Shown here: piece after piece, positions 1 to 11,517 of the stretch
Numbering within the stretch: position 1 is the first letter of the stretch
Layout: every line of letters starts with the position of its first letter
Assembly (NCBI GenBank): GCA_036172665.1
Contig: CM069871.1
Location: forward strand, 58,650,713 to 58,714,712
DNA length: 64,000 nucleotides
From: Prosopocoilus inquinatus
Lineage: Eukaryota > Arthropoda > Insecta > Coleoptera > Lucanidae
Direction: 5' to 3'
Translations under genes and position numbers: made by a program
Notes under the pieces: model-generated
What the model saw: only the letters and a program-made list of their open reading frames with translations
Told to the model about the DNA's origin: nothing
Database searches by the model: none

Positions 1-597
1 TTATTTTATTTAAAATTTTAATTCACTGAGCGAAATAATATATTTTACGATATCAACTATCGACGAATAAATCCGAAAATTTATGCACCAATTAGGCAAG
101 CACGTTAAAAATGTTCTTCCTTGACCCTTTTACGTAACTAAACTTTTGCTGCAATCTCGCTGCTAATTTTTATGTCTTTTAAAAGTAATATGGTATGAGA
201 AATTACAATTTGTTTGTACCACGCTTTTAATTTGTTCGGCAATTACGAACCGCAGCTTCTTGAATTGCGCTAGATTTTAATTTAATACTTAAACTTGTAA
301 TTACTTGCAGTAAAGTTAATTTAAATTGTAAACGTTTCGACGGATCAGCTGATCGGAGCGGCGTTGAGTTTCGTCGTTCCTTCTCGAGATCCAATAAGGC
401 ACTGACCCTGGCCTACTTGGGCTGCGGGTCGTAATTGAAAAGGCGCCCGCGTTCCACTTTTAGCTATGCCAGCTGTTCTCAGACGGTTTAGTTAAAATCT
501 GCCACTGCATTTTTCTCGAAAACTGTGTACATTTATGTTAAGAACATATGAGTTCAATCGTTGCCATTTTTTGCCCACAGTAAAAGAACAGCCTGTA
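1..597. mobile_element. DNA element, family A, right-hand part (copy 1)
   Basis: The last ~300 bases resemble the right part of the element at 10169-11517: both share the stretch around 'gcatttttctcgaaaact' and end in a C-rich terminus reading, in reverse, tacag-g/a-ctgttc. The end at 597 corresponds to 11517. The left end lies outside the window. No coding capacity is visible, so this looks like a non-autonomous TIR element. Upstream of about 290 the similarity is weak and the assignment is by position only. Confidence 0.5.
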
Positions 598-899
598 TAT
601 AAAGCGCCTAAAATTAGATGATTTAGGGGCCGTAACTATTTAACGGGTTTTTAAAATTTAGGGGTCCTCTAAAATTGAAAATCTAATTTTATGATTAGTT
701 GTTACCGCCATAACATAACTTAAGAACCCGTTAAATTTAACGCTTTTGGTACAGAATAGGCTACATACAAATCGAAAAAATGATTGAACAGTTTTTGGAT
801 AAAAAAATAAAGGTACAAGCAAAGGTAATTTAGGCATATAAAATAGGCAAAATACCTGAAAGGAAAAGTATAGTCGCAAAAAATGTCAATAATGAGAAA

Positions 900-2411
900 C
901 AAGAAGAGATTAGGGGAAAAAATTCTATTGAAAACGACCTAACGAAAAACGAAAGAGATATTCAAAGCAAGCTAGTAGAAACAGACAAAGAAGAAAAAAG
1001 TCAGGAAGTGAAGTAAAAATTGGTTATCGGAAGATAACAATTAAATACTCATTTACCAATATGAGTGGGATAAGACTGAAAGACAACTGAAATATATTAA
1101 AGTAGAGAAGAAGGGAAGGGAAAATAGCTCCAATTCAAAAAACCAAGTACGATTGAATTCAAAAACGAACAAAGCGTTGAATAACGAAATGATTGAAAAC
1201 CAAAGGAAATTAAAACATGCAGTTAAAAGTAAAAATAAAAGGAGCAATAGAAAGAAAATTAAAAATAAAATAAACAGAATAGCAATCTGAAATATAAAAA
1301 TCGTGTTGTCGCCAGGGAACATGATGGAGAAATAAATAAGAACGATTTTAAATTGTTATACACACGAAAAAATGGCCATAATTGAACAAGAGAATAAATA
1401 CTATCTCCTTTAAACTGATTTACGGCAGACTATGGTATGTAAGAGTAGAAGAGGAAAACCCTTAAATTTATTTATAATATGTGTCAATGCCTCAACAGCG
1501 ATAGACGATCAGGAAAGAAAGATAAATTTTACAATGAGAAAAAGAAGTTAATAAAGAAATGGAAAAGTATGAAAGCAAATGGAAAATGGAATGGAAAAAG
1601 TTTAAAGAAATAGTTGAGAGGACCTGTACTGAAACCATTGGATATAAAGAGAACATGATAAGAAACGACGGTATGATAACGAATGTCAAAGAAATGATGA
1701 ACATAAAGAATGAAGCCAGAAGAAAATGGATGGCAACCAAAAATAAAGAAGACTTAAGAGCACCAGTAGGAATATAAAAAGAAAAGATTCGCAGACAAAA
1801 GAGAAACGAATGGATTGAGAAAATGATGGAAGAAATAGAACCTAACGACAAAAGTAATCATACAAAAAAAAACAAATTAAAAACCAAGGAAGAGGAACAC
1901 AGTGAGAATCAGAGGAATAAGAAATGAAAATGGTAATATCGAATACGATGGAAATAAGAAGAAAGAAATATGAAAGGAGTATTTTCACAAACTACTCTCT
2001 ACGATGAATCACAACGAATATGAGCAAGAAGGAGAAAGCGAAGAACCAGAGGAAGAAGGAAAATAACAGGTTATGAAGAAATAAATGGGGAGTTATTGAA
2101 ATTCGGAGCAGAAAAATTAAAGGGAACATGAAGAAGAGTAAAGATGCCATCGGATTGGGTTTTGGGGATAATGATAACAATAGAGATAAAGAGGACTTAC
2201 AACAGTGAAATAATCATAGAGGACTTACACTGTTAAATACAACCTATAACGTGTTTATTTCTATACTGCAGAGAAAACTTATGAGTGAGATATGCGGAGA
2301 GGGAAATTGGAGATTATCAAATGGGATTTTGGCAAGGCAGGTCCACAATGGGTGCTTTACATGTAATGTTACAATTACTGGAGAAGAGTTGTCCCGAAGA
2401 AGTTGAGAAAC
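900..2411 (+). pseudogene. decayed LINE (endonuclease/reverse transcriptase type), 5' part
   Basis: This A-rich stretch is a badly broken non-LTR retrotransposon. Readable pieces in order are the linker between endonuclease and reverse transcriptase (1559-1777, with KWKMEWKKFKEIVERTCTET), the segment EYFHKLL near 1979, then NGELLKFGAEKL and MPSDWVLGIM (2080-2170), RGLTLLNTTYNVF (2205-2265), and YAEREIGDYQMGFWQGRST (2288-2344). This order matches the start of the reverse transcriptase domain in the common insect endonuclease-reverse transcriptase LINEs (RTE/craniofacial-development-protein-2-like). Many frameshifts and stops separate the pieces. The element is cut at 2411 by a Tc1/mariner-like insertion and resumes after 3560. 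It is long dead. Confidence 0.7.
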
Positions 2412-3559
2412 TATACACTGTGTCCACATTTCGATGCTCACCATTGGCATCTCGGTTATTAGAAGATATAGAGCAAAGGTTAAATGGAGAATGTTTTGCA
2501 GAATTCAATGCTCGCAATAAATCTAATTTCAAATTCACCATAACTTTTTTAAATTTTAAGATAATTTAAGAAAACCAAAATTTGACGACAAACGAAAAAT
2601 ACCTGCTTCGAAACAAATTATTAATCCTGACGACATGCAGAACATAAGGCTCCAGCAGGATAGTTACCTGGCCCATAACAGTCGTGACGTACATTTTTTG
2701 AGAGAAAACTTTAATGAGAGTGCTTTCAAATAATGGACCAGTACAATTGTTTGCGAGATCGCCCGACCTTACCCCCCTTGACTTTCATTTATGGTGTACC
2801 ACTAAAAACGAAGTATTTAATTTTGCACCGCCAAAAGCTCGGAGAATTTTAGTACAAAGAATTCTGGATGTGCTGAGATCATTAAACGAAAACACACTTT
2901 GTAGTGTCTGAAACTCTGTTAGAATAAGGTGTCAAAAGTGTGTGGAACAAAATGGTCGTCATATTGAACAGTTTCTTTAAGCCAACCTGAATTTTTAGTA
3001 CGTTTTCTTTACTTTTTTTTTCTTTTATGACTTTTATTATCATTTCGTTATTTTACAGCATACTTGGCATATCGTTAATCTTTTTAATTCCATAGCCTAC
3101 TAATTTCATAAGAGATAAATTTATGTTTTTGTCTCCTGTAAAAATAAAAAAAATTCGGGTATGTTATACAGCGTTGAAAAGCTCTTTTTAAAGACTATCT
3201 AACTAACCAAAAACCTAATATGGGTGCCATATGAAAAACAAAAGTTAGCGTTAATAACTTGAAAACAAATGACAATCGGAGGTTTCTGTTTACATCAAAA
3301 ACTTTGTCTTAAAAAAGTGTCTGAACAATGTAAAAGTTTAGAAGAGGTCACATAAGGTGTCGAGTTATTGAGGAATATTGAATCGTCAAAATTTAGTTTT
3401 CTTAAATTATTTTAAAATTTAAAAAAGTTATGGTGAATTTGAAATGAGATTTGTTGCGAGCATTGAATTCTGCAAAACATTCCCCATTTAACCTTTGCTC
3501 TATGTCTTCTAATAACCGAGATGCCAATGGTGAGCATCGAAATGTGGACATAGTGTATA
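2412..3559 (+). mobile_element. Tc1/mariner-like element with ~175-bp terminal inverted repeats
   Basis: The left arm (2412 to about 2590) is almost identical to the reverse complement of the right arm (about 3380 to 3559), for roughly 175 bases. Both ends read tatacact(g/a)tgtccac and fit insertion at a TA dinucleotide, as known for Tc1/mariner. The internal part holds only the C-terminal piece of a transposase, so this copy is internally deleted. It splits an older LINE: reverse-transcriptase-like sequence is readable on both sides. The high identity of the arms suggests it is much younger than its host LINE. Confidence 0.8.
2625..2990 (+). pseudogene. C-terminal fragment of a Tc1/mariner-superfamily DDE transposase
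   Basis: Translation in pieces gives QQDSYLAHNSRDV, then RSPDLTPLDFHLW (2757-2795), KNEVFNFAPP, ILVQRILDVLRSLNENTL and, after a shift, VEQNGRHIEQFL ending at about 2980. The block 'QQD-APxH ... RSPDLTPLDFFLWG ... GGHIEHLL' is the well-known C-terminal third of DDE transposases in this superfamily; the aspartate of the PDLTPLD block is part of the family signature. At least one frameshift lies near 2733 and a stop near 2910. The N-terminal DNA-binding and first catalytic parts are missing. It sits between the two inverted repeats of the element that carried it. No active product is expected. Confidence 0.75.
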
Positions 3560-3770
3560 CAAATGACACTGCGAAATTTAAAAGCTGTAGTGAAAAGAGA
3601 AGAAAGATATACGGAACGGTTCAGAATTAACAAAGATCTTTAAAGAGACCAGCAGAAATGTTAAATTCGTTAAAGAATCAAAGAAGATAGGGTTCGAAAT
3701 AAATGAGTATTACTTAAAGCAAATCGAATTGAAACTTATGTGACATACACAAAGATAAGAGAAAATGAAA
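3560..3770 (+). pseudogene. decayed LINE, continuation after the Tc1/mariner insertion
   Basis: After the transposon, a stretch reads FVKESKKIGFEINE (about 3655-3700), which resembles the 'KVGLRINEEKTKYM' segment downstream of the catalytic YADD box in the same LINE type as at 900-2411. The catalytic box itself was not found. Stops and shifts are present. I take it as the 3' part of the LINE split by the element at 2412-3559, with internal sequence lost. Confidence 0.45.
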
Positions 3771-3834
3771 AAAACATACTAATTAAGTCGTCAACCAAAT
3801 TTGGCAAGGAAAAGGCGACGACAAGCTGTATTTT

Positions 3835-3990
3835 TAATTTAGCAATGCAACCTCATTTTCGAGGCTCATTTTACCAGTGACCGAAGCGCTAGGTCAGCAA
3901 CTATTTTTACGTCACAAACATCCTTGGTCGAATGGGATTCGAACCCGCGCCACCGGCTTACAGCTGGTCACTCACAGGTCCTGTATTTCT
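3835..3990 (-). mobile_element. tRNA-derived SINE fragment
   Basis: On the minus strand the sequence contains a polymerase III B box (GGTTCGAATCC) at 3930-3945, followed downstream by GGATGTTTGTG. The same pair of motifs in the same order occurs in the SINE at 47800-47975, so the two are one family. The A box is not clear here; the 5' end is probably cut or diverged. A tRNA gene is excluded because the surrounding sequence does not fold into a cloverleaf. Confidence 0.6.
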
Positions 3991-4270
3991 TTTTTCTTTT
4001 TTTGGTATTACTTAACTGAAGCAAATCGTCACTAACTTAAATGGATTGCTCTTTATCTCGTTTTTTTTACCTCCATCGATTTTCAATTTAAATTTGAAAT
4101 AATTTCTTCTTAATAAATAAAACAACGAATGTTTAATTGAGCGTAGCTCAGAGTAGGTCATGGAAATCGTGAGCGCATCAACAGTGCAATGCGTTTAAAA
4201 TAAAATTTTGCATCACTCTTGTGAAACGGAAGGAAACTAAAGAGTACAAGTGGAAAAGAAATGGAAGAAC

Positions 4271-4625
4271 TGTTACGCACGTAGGGACGTAGAGATGTTT
4301 ACATCCGGCAAGAGTAATTGTAATAAATCTCTAGTTTCAATTTAGTTTTAGAACATTCTACTTTAGTTAATCCCAAAAAGAAACTCCAAGTTAAACGCTA
4401 AATGAAATGCTGCATGCAGTTAAACCATAACTCAGCATAAGTGCTGAAACTGGTCATTGTTTGCTTCAGTTTGTTTTATACAATTACATTTCGTTGCCTT
4501 GAACAGTTTTCTAATAAGTTCTTGCGAAATAAAAGGACATGGAGAAAAGTCTTTTGATGTTAAGGCGGAAGATTTCGGACACAACGAAACGAATATAAAG
4601 GCCCACCAAAGTGCTAAACGTTACA
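4271..4625 (+). repeat. long terminal repeat (LTR) of a retrotransposon, followed by a primer-binding site
   Basis: The unit begins TGTTACG and ends CGTTACA, a 7-base inverted pair with the TG...CA ends usual for LTRs, and is followed three bases later by a primer-binding-site-like sequence at 4628-4642. Only about 100 bases of internal sequence follow; no gag or pol was found and no second LTR. A TATA-like box (gaatataaag, 4591-4600) lies unusually close to the 3' end, which is a point against this boundary. The 91-codon frame crossing this region is accidental. Confidence 0.45.
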
Positions 4626-4627
4626 AA

Positions 4628-4642
4628 TTGGCGCCCAACGTG
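4628..4642 (+). promoter_or_regulatory. tRNA primer-binding site of an LTR retrotransposon
   Basis: The sequence TGGCGCCCAACGTGG matches the common form found just inside the 5' LTR of many Gypsy-type retrotransposons, where a tRNA 3' end primes minus-strand synthesis. It follows the candidate LTR by two bases. Confidence 0.6.
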
Positions 4643-5455
4643 GAACCCCACAACTATGAAAATGCCTCCATATTTGATCTGGTCACATTATATGGAGTCA
4701 ATTATGTACTAGGAGTAATAAAATCCTTTTAATAAATATATGTATCTTTTTTTTCTAGTTTTATTCTGCATGTGATTGCCCTCACCTTTGTAAACGAGTA
4801 GTAATTCTAACAACTATTATTTCTTATAGAATTAATAATTAAAACAAAATCTATACATTAAAAATGAATAACGTTTAGTCTTGAAGAAAATATCTTGCTC
4901 GTCGAATTTACAACATATCCCAATTCATCATCGTCGCCTTTGACGAATGTATCCGCTTCGTCTTTAACCTTTTCACTAAATTTAACCTGAGGTCGTAATC
5001 TGAGACGTCTTGTGCGTTTGTTAATGCTTAATCAATGCCTAATAACACGTAGTCTTTGACGAACAGCAATTATTTACGACGCAAGATACGTACGTTCTTG
5101 TACGCGTTTCGTAACGACCATAACGAGTGAGATCCATCACCTTCTGCGGCGAAAAGATTGACGGATAGTCCTCTCGTAAATGTCAAAATAATTTAACGTC
5201 TCAATCTGAGTCAACGTGCACATACATTATGCACGTTTAAGCGACAGCTAAGGAAACATTCATTAATAATAATCGATCTTCACGAAATTGATGTGTCTAT
5301 CAAAAGTTATAAGTACTTCCTTCCTTCCTTTATAACATACCATTTTTTATTTCTTTGCATAAGCGACTTGTTACCTTTTTTTATTATATGCGTGAACTTA
5401 AGTGATTATGATTTACATGAGTATTTAATAAATTAATAAGATGAAATTTGAAAAC
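4643..5455. other. no gene recognised
   Basis: AT-rich sequence. After a short piece of possible LTR-element internal sequence, I see no coding region, inverted repeat or copy of another repeat in the window. Confidence 0.5.
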
Positions 5456-7700
5456 GTTATAATTAGAGAGCGGATTTATATGCGAGTAATTTTGATGAAA
5501 TATGTGCATATATATGCACTAAAAATGGCGAAATATGTGCAAGATAGGCCGAACACTTCAAATAATGCAATAACTGGTCTACTACTGTGTTTTATGGGCA
5601 TTCTTATTCAAATAAAAAACATTATATTTTATACAATTTATTTACATTTATTTGTAAACGCTTATATGAAGGAAGTATGTATATTATGTATGTACATTAT
5701 TAAGTAAATATTATAACGACTAAAAAAATCTTCGATTATAATTTACAACAATGAGTTTTTCCAAGTTCTCTACCAGGAAATTTTGCCTTTTATCTGACAA
5801 AATATTTTTATAAATTGAAAAACTCCTTTCAACATCCACGGAGGTAATTGGGGCATATTTAAAGTGACTCATAGCTGAAAATTCTACACTTAAGTCAATT
5901 TCAAAGTTTCCATTCAAAATTTCGTAAATTTCCTCAAGGGTTTTGAAGCCGCTATTTTTATCTAAAACGGATAAACATTTTTTATTTACTGAACTGCCGA
6001 TTTTACCTGGAACTTTTGAAATATTCTCTTTAAATTCTTTAACAATTTTAACGGATTCCATTAAAGACATTTTCGGTTTTTCTAAATTGTTTATAGTTTG
6101 TATTACACAACTGTAATGCATTTTGATGAAGTTCAGTTGATTTGCCAATGAAGTTTTTGTTACAATATTTTGTGCCTTTGCAATAGCAGCACTATCTTGG
6201 GCATTAAACTCTACAACCAATTTCTTAATTGCTACAAAATGTTCAGCATAAAACATTGCCGCTTCCAACCAAGTTCCCCACCTAGTCAACACTGGTTCGG
6301 GAGGTAAAGGTACATTCGGCAATTTTTCCCTGTACAACTGAACTCGTAGGGGACTTTTGACAAATATTTTTTTAATGGTACTAATTAGTAGATTTACATC
6401 AGAAAATTCACATCTAATATGTTCAGCTACTCTGTTACATCCATGAGCTAAACAACTCACGTGAACTAAATTTTTATAAATTGTTTTAAATTGCTGCCCG
6501 GCTTTAACCATGTAAGGGGCAGCATCTGATACCATAAGTAAAATTTTTTCAGTAGGAACTACATTAGGTGAGAAAAATTTCATAAAACATTCATTAACAG
6601 ATCTTAAAATACTTAAATGATTAGTTTTGTCTAACTGTGTACAGGCTATTAAATAAGATTCACTAGGTTTATCTTCCCGCAAAGACCCTATTAACAAATT
6701 TACAATGTAACGCCCACAAGAATCAGTAGTTTCATCCACAATAAAATAAATATATTGATTTTCTACGATTTTCTTGACTTCTTTTAGAGTATCGTTGTAG
6801 ATGCGAGGCACGTAATTTTTTCTTAACGTACTTTCATCGGGAACATTTTTCTTGGTATATTTTTCCAAAAAACTTTTAAAAATAGAATTTTGCAGTTTTT
6901 TCAAAGGTATGTTTGCACAAATCATCGCCTCGCATAAATCAGCATTAAATTCTTGTTGTTCATTAGATGAAGTCATCAACGACGGTCCACTGTCTAAGGG
7001 TAATTGAAATGTTTTCGATTCATTCATCTTCTTGCATTTTGACTTGTGTAGTTCTGTCCCGACATGTTGTGTGACCGAAAATTTTCGTTGGGTTGGTATC
7101 TACAACAAGAACTTCAATTTTTTTAAAATGTCTGAACTTTCAATATTCAAGAACCAAGCAAATATTTACCTAAGGAGGAAGAAAACAAACTTAAAACTTA
7201 CCATTTTACTACAGGCTTTACAGAATACGCTTCCATTGGTGTAAGCAAGCTCGGGATAGCTTCTGATCCAGGAATTAACCAGGCTCGAATTGTCTTTCGG
7301 CATATTGCACTTCTCACAAACAAAAATACTTTTACGGAAGAACTAAACGTTCGCAGCAATAACCGACTAATAATCCGTGAAGAAGTGATGAAACAATATT
7401 GCAAACATGAACGCCCCACCGCATCGTTAAGAAAGTACTTGGAAATCCCTAATTCACTACTTGGAAAATTCTGCCTGCTTAAGCCCAAGAAGGGTGCAAA
7501 CTAGACCCTAATTAATGCAACAACATGTTCTGACGAATTAAGAATTCAGGAAAAAATTTACTCACTTCGACACAAATTCTTTCAAATATGCATATATATG
7601 CACGTTTTTAAGAAATATGCGAAAATTGAACAAAACGCTCAAATATGCAAAATATGCATGCAATATGCATTTAGCATAGAAACCGCTCTTTAGTTATAAT
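5456..7700 (-). mobile_element. complete hAT-type DNA transposon with 8-bp target site duplication
   Basis: The element spans 5464-7692. It is flanked by exact 8-bp duplications GTTATAAT at 5456-5463 and 7693-7700. Its ends are TAGAGAGCGGATT on the left and, in reverse, TAAAGAGCGGTTT on the right, an imperfect terminal inverted repeat. Both subterminal regions are rich in 'aaatatgc(a/g)' motifs, which could be transposase-binding repeats. An 8-bp duplication is the hallmark of the hAT superfamily and agrees with the encoded transposase. Length 2229 bases. The exact duplications and the open gene suggest a recent insertion. Confidence 0.9.
5720..7303 (-). CDS. hAT transposase with N-terminal BED-like zinc finger, two exons
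   Basis: Cut-and-paste transposase of the enclosing hAT element. Exon 1 is 7202-7303 (34 codons from ATG at 7303); the intron 7100-7201 has a perfect GTAAGT donor and a TTGTTGTAG acceptor, phase 0; exon 2 is 7099-5720. Splicing joins FCKACSKM to FSVTQHVGTELH, giving a zinc finger of C28-x2-C31 and H46-x5-H52. The 493-residue product then has the hAT catalytic signs: VDETTD near residue 156, VSDAAPY with D226, CLAHGC at 250-255, a tryptophan pair in RWGTWLEA, and the C-terminal SVDVERSFS with E458, followed by the dimerisation region ending LIVVNYNRRFF. No stop or frameshift interrupts it. It resembles the CGGBP1-like branch of hAT proteins. The start and intron are my reading from splice signals; without the intron the 435-residue frame from 7027 would lack the finger. 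Confidence 0.85.
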
Positions 7701-9009
7701 TTTCTTTTACTGACTGTTCATATTTCATAATGATATGTAACAGTTCATCTCTTTCTGTTTGACAAGTGCGCTTGTCAAACTTGAAACTTGTCAAATTTAT
7801 CTTATTTCTACGCAGGCGCACCAGTGAAGCTATGCGGTGAACGCTTTTGTGAAGCCCCTGTAGGGCTAAGTTGACTGATCTGACCTTCGATACTTATGAG
7901 TACTTTGCTTCGCCGTTGCATGGAAAAATACATAATCCTATTCAATGTTTAACATTTTCTAAATTAAATTCAACTACATAACTACTTTACATTCAGGGCA
8001 TGTTCGCTTCGGATTATTTTGATTCAAGGTTATGTAAGTACCTGCAATACACGTACGAATGGAAATCGTACCGTGATACACGCCATTCTAAATTCGGCCG
8101 ATAAATTTCCTTTTATTTTTAAACAATAAAATTTTTATTTCCAGTAATGAAATTTTATTGTTCCGAGCTTAACTTGAGCTGCATTTAATGTGTGTGATTA
8201 TCGAATCCTTTTCCTGTTTTACCTGCGGTAACGGCGTATTGTGCGGAATATCGCGGACGTTATAAAACGTTACCGATATTATCGTTTAATATGGGCCGTG
8301 GGGACGAATAAAAATCAATTTTCATTCAGACATCTGCATTGAATTTACAATTCAATTTGAAATAAATAAATAAATACATAAATGGGTTACTGGTGAATTT
8401 GAGTTACGTTCAGATCGTTTAATTAATTAATTTTATGAATGGATAGATAGAAGTCAATGGTTTTCGAGAAATCAGTAGTTAATACGAAAATTCTCTTGTT
8501 TTTTTTAAAAAAAAAAATTACTGAATTTCAAATAAGCGTATTTTCCTCGATTCGGTAATATAATTCTGTTGAAAAAAAAATTAAAAAATAAAATTAAGGA
8601 GAGAAAAATATCTACCACGATTCAATCGTCAGCTTTAACCAAGATTGCTATCGAAATATCACAACTGAAAGTTATACCTAGATCTTCGTTTGTCTTGTAT
8701 AACTTCAATTATGAAATTTCCATAGCATGCTTGACCAAAAATGATTAATTTCGGTTATTACTGAATCAATTTCTTCTTCTTTATTTCATTTTGTTTTTCT
8801 GACTATAATGACATTGTAAAAATGTGAAAATTATGAAAATTGCATCCCTGAATAGAGAAAAATATGCTCGTTTCGAAATTTGCTAAAAATAATTGTAGGT
8901 ACCATTAAAAAAAAACAAAGTTGGTTGCCATAGCAACAGAGAAAAGAAGATAAAAACAAATTGAAAATGCCACAACATGCGTGGCAATACACCAAACAAC
9001 TTTTATATC
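7701..9009. other. no gene recognised
   Basis: AT-rich sequence with homopolymer runs near 8500-8590. One X-box-like site is annotated separately. No coding region or repeat relationship within the window was found. Confidence 0.5.
8924..8937. promoter_or_regulatory. X-box-like motif (possible RFX factor site)
   Basis: GTTGCCATAGCAAC is an imperfect 14-base palindrome that fits the consensus bound by RFX transcription factors, which control cilia genes in animals. No gene start is seen next to it, so chance occurrence is quite possible. Confidence 0.3.
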
Positions 9010-9067
9010 AAACAATTTCTCATAACCTAGAAAAGTTATAACTTTTCTAAGTTATGAGAAATTGTTT
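9010..9067. repeat. 58-bp hairpin
   Basis: The arms AAACAATTTCTCATAAC and its complement near 9051-9067 enclose a further self-complementary core (agaaaagttataacttttct), so almost the whole 58 bases can fold on themselves. No link to a known element is seen. Confidence 0.8.
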
Positions 9068-9954
9068 TTTATTAGAAAATAAAAAAACGACAGCTATTAT
9101 TCGATACTTTTGTTCCACACTGTATAGAAAAAAATTATTTGTGTGTTCGACATAAGTTCGATAAATTTAAAAAATACTCTTCTGGTATAAACCAGGGATT
9201 CCCAACGGGTTCGATATCATTACGGGAGACGACTGGGGAGTCGATGAAGCTCTAGGGAGGGGGTCTTTCAGGGGGCAGGAGTTACCACAGAAAACGGGAA
9301 ACTATTTTTAATTTTAGGTTATAACTACTATAATTGAATAAAACGAGAACAAATCAGGATCGTCGATACGAAAACAGGACGAAAATAGAAATTGTATACG
9401 CTTAAGTCAAATCAATATAAAAACTGAGGAAGTTTAATCACAATCAAAAAATTTATTCTGAAATCTTAATGAAAAAAAAAACGAATTTAAAAAATGAAAT
9501 AGTCAAATCGAGTAAAACAGAAAAAAAGTTGTGATCAAACGACCGGATTAAAGTATAAAGGAAATTAAACTGAAATTGGAGAAAAGTTATAATGAAAAGG
9601 TGATCTTATTTTTAAATGTTCTATTCACCTTGAAGATATCGGGAAACATTTTTGAATCACGGCGTGTATAGTCAAATAAGGAAGAAAGAAAAACAATAGA
9701 CGATCGGAACGAAGATAAGATTGTAAGTCAAATCGAATCAAGAGTATTTACAAATTTGTAATCAAAAGTTTGAACACAAGAAAAAAAGAGGTTATGTTCT
9801 CCGTGCGGTATGCAGTTCCGGTAGTAGATTGTCTTTCCATAAGAAAAGGGGATCATACAAATAATTCAAACGTAAAATAAAATCATATTAAGAAATAAAT
9901 TAGAGAAATTAAATTAATTTGAGAAAACATACCGGATATTCCATTTAAAATAAC

Positions 9955-10168
9955 TAATAATAATAATAATCTTTATTGTCGTAATTCGACAGGATCAATA
10001 AGATAAACTGTTGTACAATATAGTATAAAATAAGATGTTGTATAAAGCAATATAAAAGTGTAACACATAAGTATAGATAAAAGAAACAAGAACACCAAGA
10101 ACGTAGTCACATACAAGTGTGTATAAATATATAAACAAGAATACCAACAACATAGTCATACACAAGTG
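9955..10168 (-). repeat. 3' tail of a LINE
   Basis: A (TAA)n run at 9955-9971 followed by tctttattgtcgtaattcgac reads on the minus strand as an AATAAAGA signal plus simple-repeat tail, the usual 3' end of CR1/jockey-like elements. Only the untranslated end is present; it abuts family A copy 2 at 10169. Confidence 0.45.
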
Positions 10169-11517
10169 TACAGGGTGTTCTTTTACTGTGTGCAAATAAA
10201 AAAAAACCTCAGTATAAATACGTGACATGCTACCTTCTGCGCGTATTTTCGAGTGGCTACCGAATCATAGCCAAAAAAATTCGGAGGTTCCACTTGTTTG
10301 AAACTGCTGAAATGTGCGAGAGAGAAACATTCAGCAAGGTCATTGACGCCTTCCTCTGTAGTCAGTGGGTGTGCAGACACACAGCGCCGATCATAAAAAG
10401 AGTCCCGCATTTAAACTCATTCTCCAGCATTTCGTAATAAAAATCACTGATGTCGTTTATTACAATGCCCGGGCCCCTTGTGCGTTTCAGCGGACCCCGT
10501 ACAAGAGTAACATATCTCTTGTTTCATTATTTGTAAATGTCATTACGATCTTAATATGCGTTTTCAGGAATCAAAAATTTATCTTCATTTGTCAAATTTT
10601 TCGTAACTGCAGAACGCTAATGTAATACTGACCCACCTTAAACGCGTTACAGTGGCTGCCATTGTAAAAACACAAAAAATTGGCGTAATAAAAAGCATAA
10701 AAAAATGCGAAACTGCGACTTTATCGAATGCAAGCTAGAATACTTTAAGATACTAATCAATTTGTAAATTTTGGAATTTGCAATTCAAGCGCGTTAAAAA
10801 TGCTTTACTTGTCCAAATTTCATAATTGAATTAATAAAAATTGTAAATTTAATGTCAGTCATATTGGTAGTGAGAACATATCAGTTTTAACAGCTATTTT
10901 ATTCCCTCTAGTGTGATTACGTAATGCGGCCGATTTTAAACTGTACAAACAGTAGATAAATTACAAAGTTATTTTAAAGTTTCTTTATTAAACTAAAGAA
11001 ATCTTAATCTATTTAGTTAGAAATGGAAATTTATTACTTGTGAAGGTAAAATATCCGAAAATAAAACGATGAATGACGGTGATGTCATTATTTAACTCAT
11101 CCGCATTTTTTGTCCAGTAATTATAATCGTCGGTTTATAATTTGGAAATACCTAAAATTGTAATTACTTGGAGTGAATTGGCAGTTGTTTTAATTAATCC
11201 GGGCGCTTTGTGAGCGCGTTTAAAATGTTTCGACTGTTACGATCTATTAATAGGCCTCATACGAGTCACACAAATGTTCGTTTACGACATCCTAAAACAC
11301 TGACCTATATTCGGGTCTTCATTCACACAGGCAAGGCGGCGTACCATCCAGTCGTTAGCTATACCAGCAGTTCTCAAACGGTTTGGTGAAAATCTTCCAA
11401 TGCATTTTTCTCGAAAACTATTAACTTAGTGTTAAGGGCGTATAAGTTTAATCGTTGCCATTTATGGGGATGTATTACAGGTTTAAATACTTGTACACAG
11501 TAAGAGGACACTCTGTA
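10169..11517. mobile_element. DNA element, family A, full copy (copy 2)
   Basis: The left end tacagggtgttcttttactg and the right end, in reverse tacagagtgtcctcttactg, form a ~22-base terminal inverted repeat. The right 250 bases match 350-597. No coding region is visible, so it is non-autonomous. The terminal motif tacagggtgttc is shared with several otherwise unrelated elements in the window. TA flanks are compatible with a Tc1/mariner-type mechanism, but that is inference. Confidence 0.6.

Noticed and set aside
4457..4732. 91-codon plus-strand frame
   Set aside because: It runs through the LTR end and primer-binding site and has no domain; accidental.
7198..7488. 96-codon minus-strand frame upstream of the transposase
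   Set aside because: In a different frame from the zinc finger exon; the splice donor and finger residues support the 7202-7303 exon instead.
9955..9971. (TAA)n as a simple microsatellite
   Set aside because: It is joined to an AATAAAGA signal on the minus strand, so a LINE tail is more likely.
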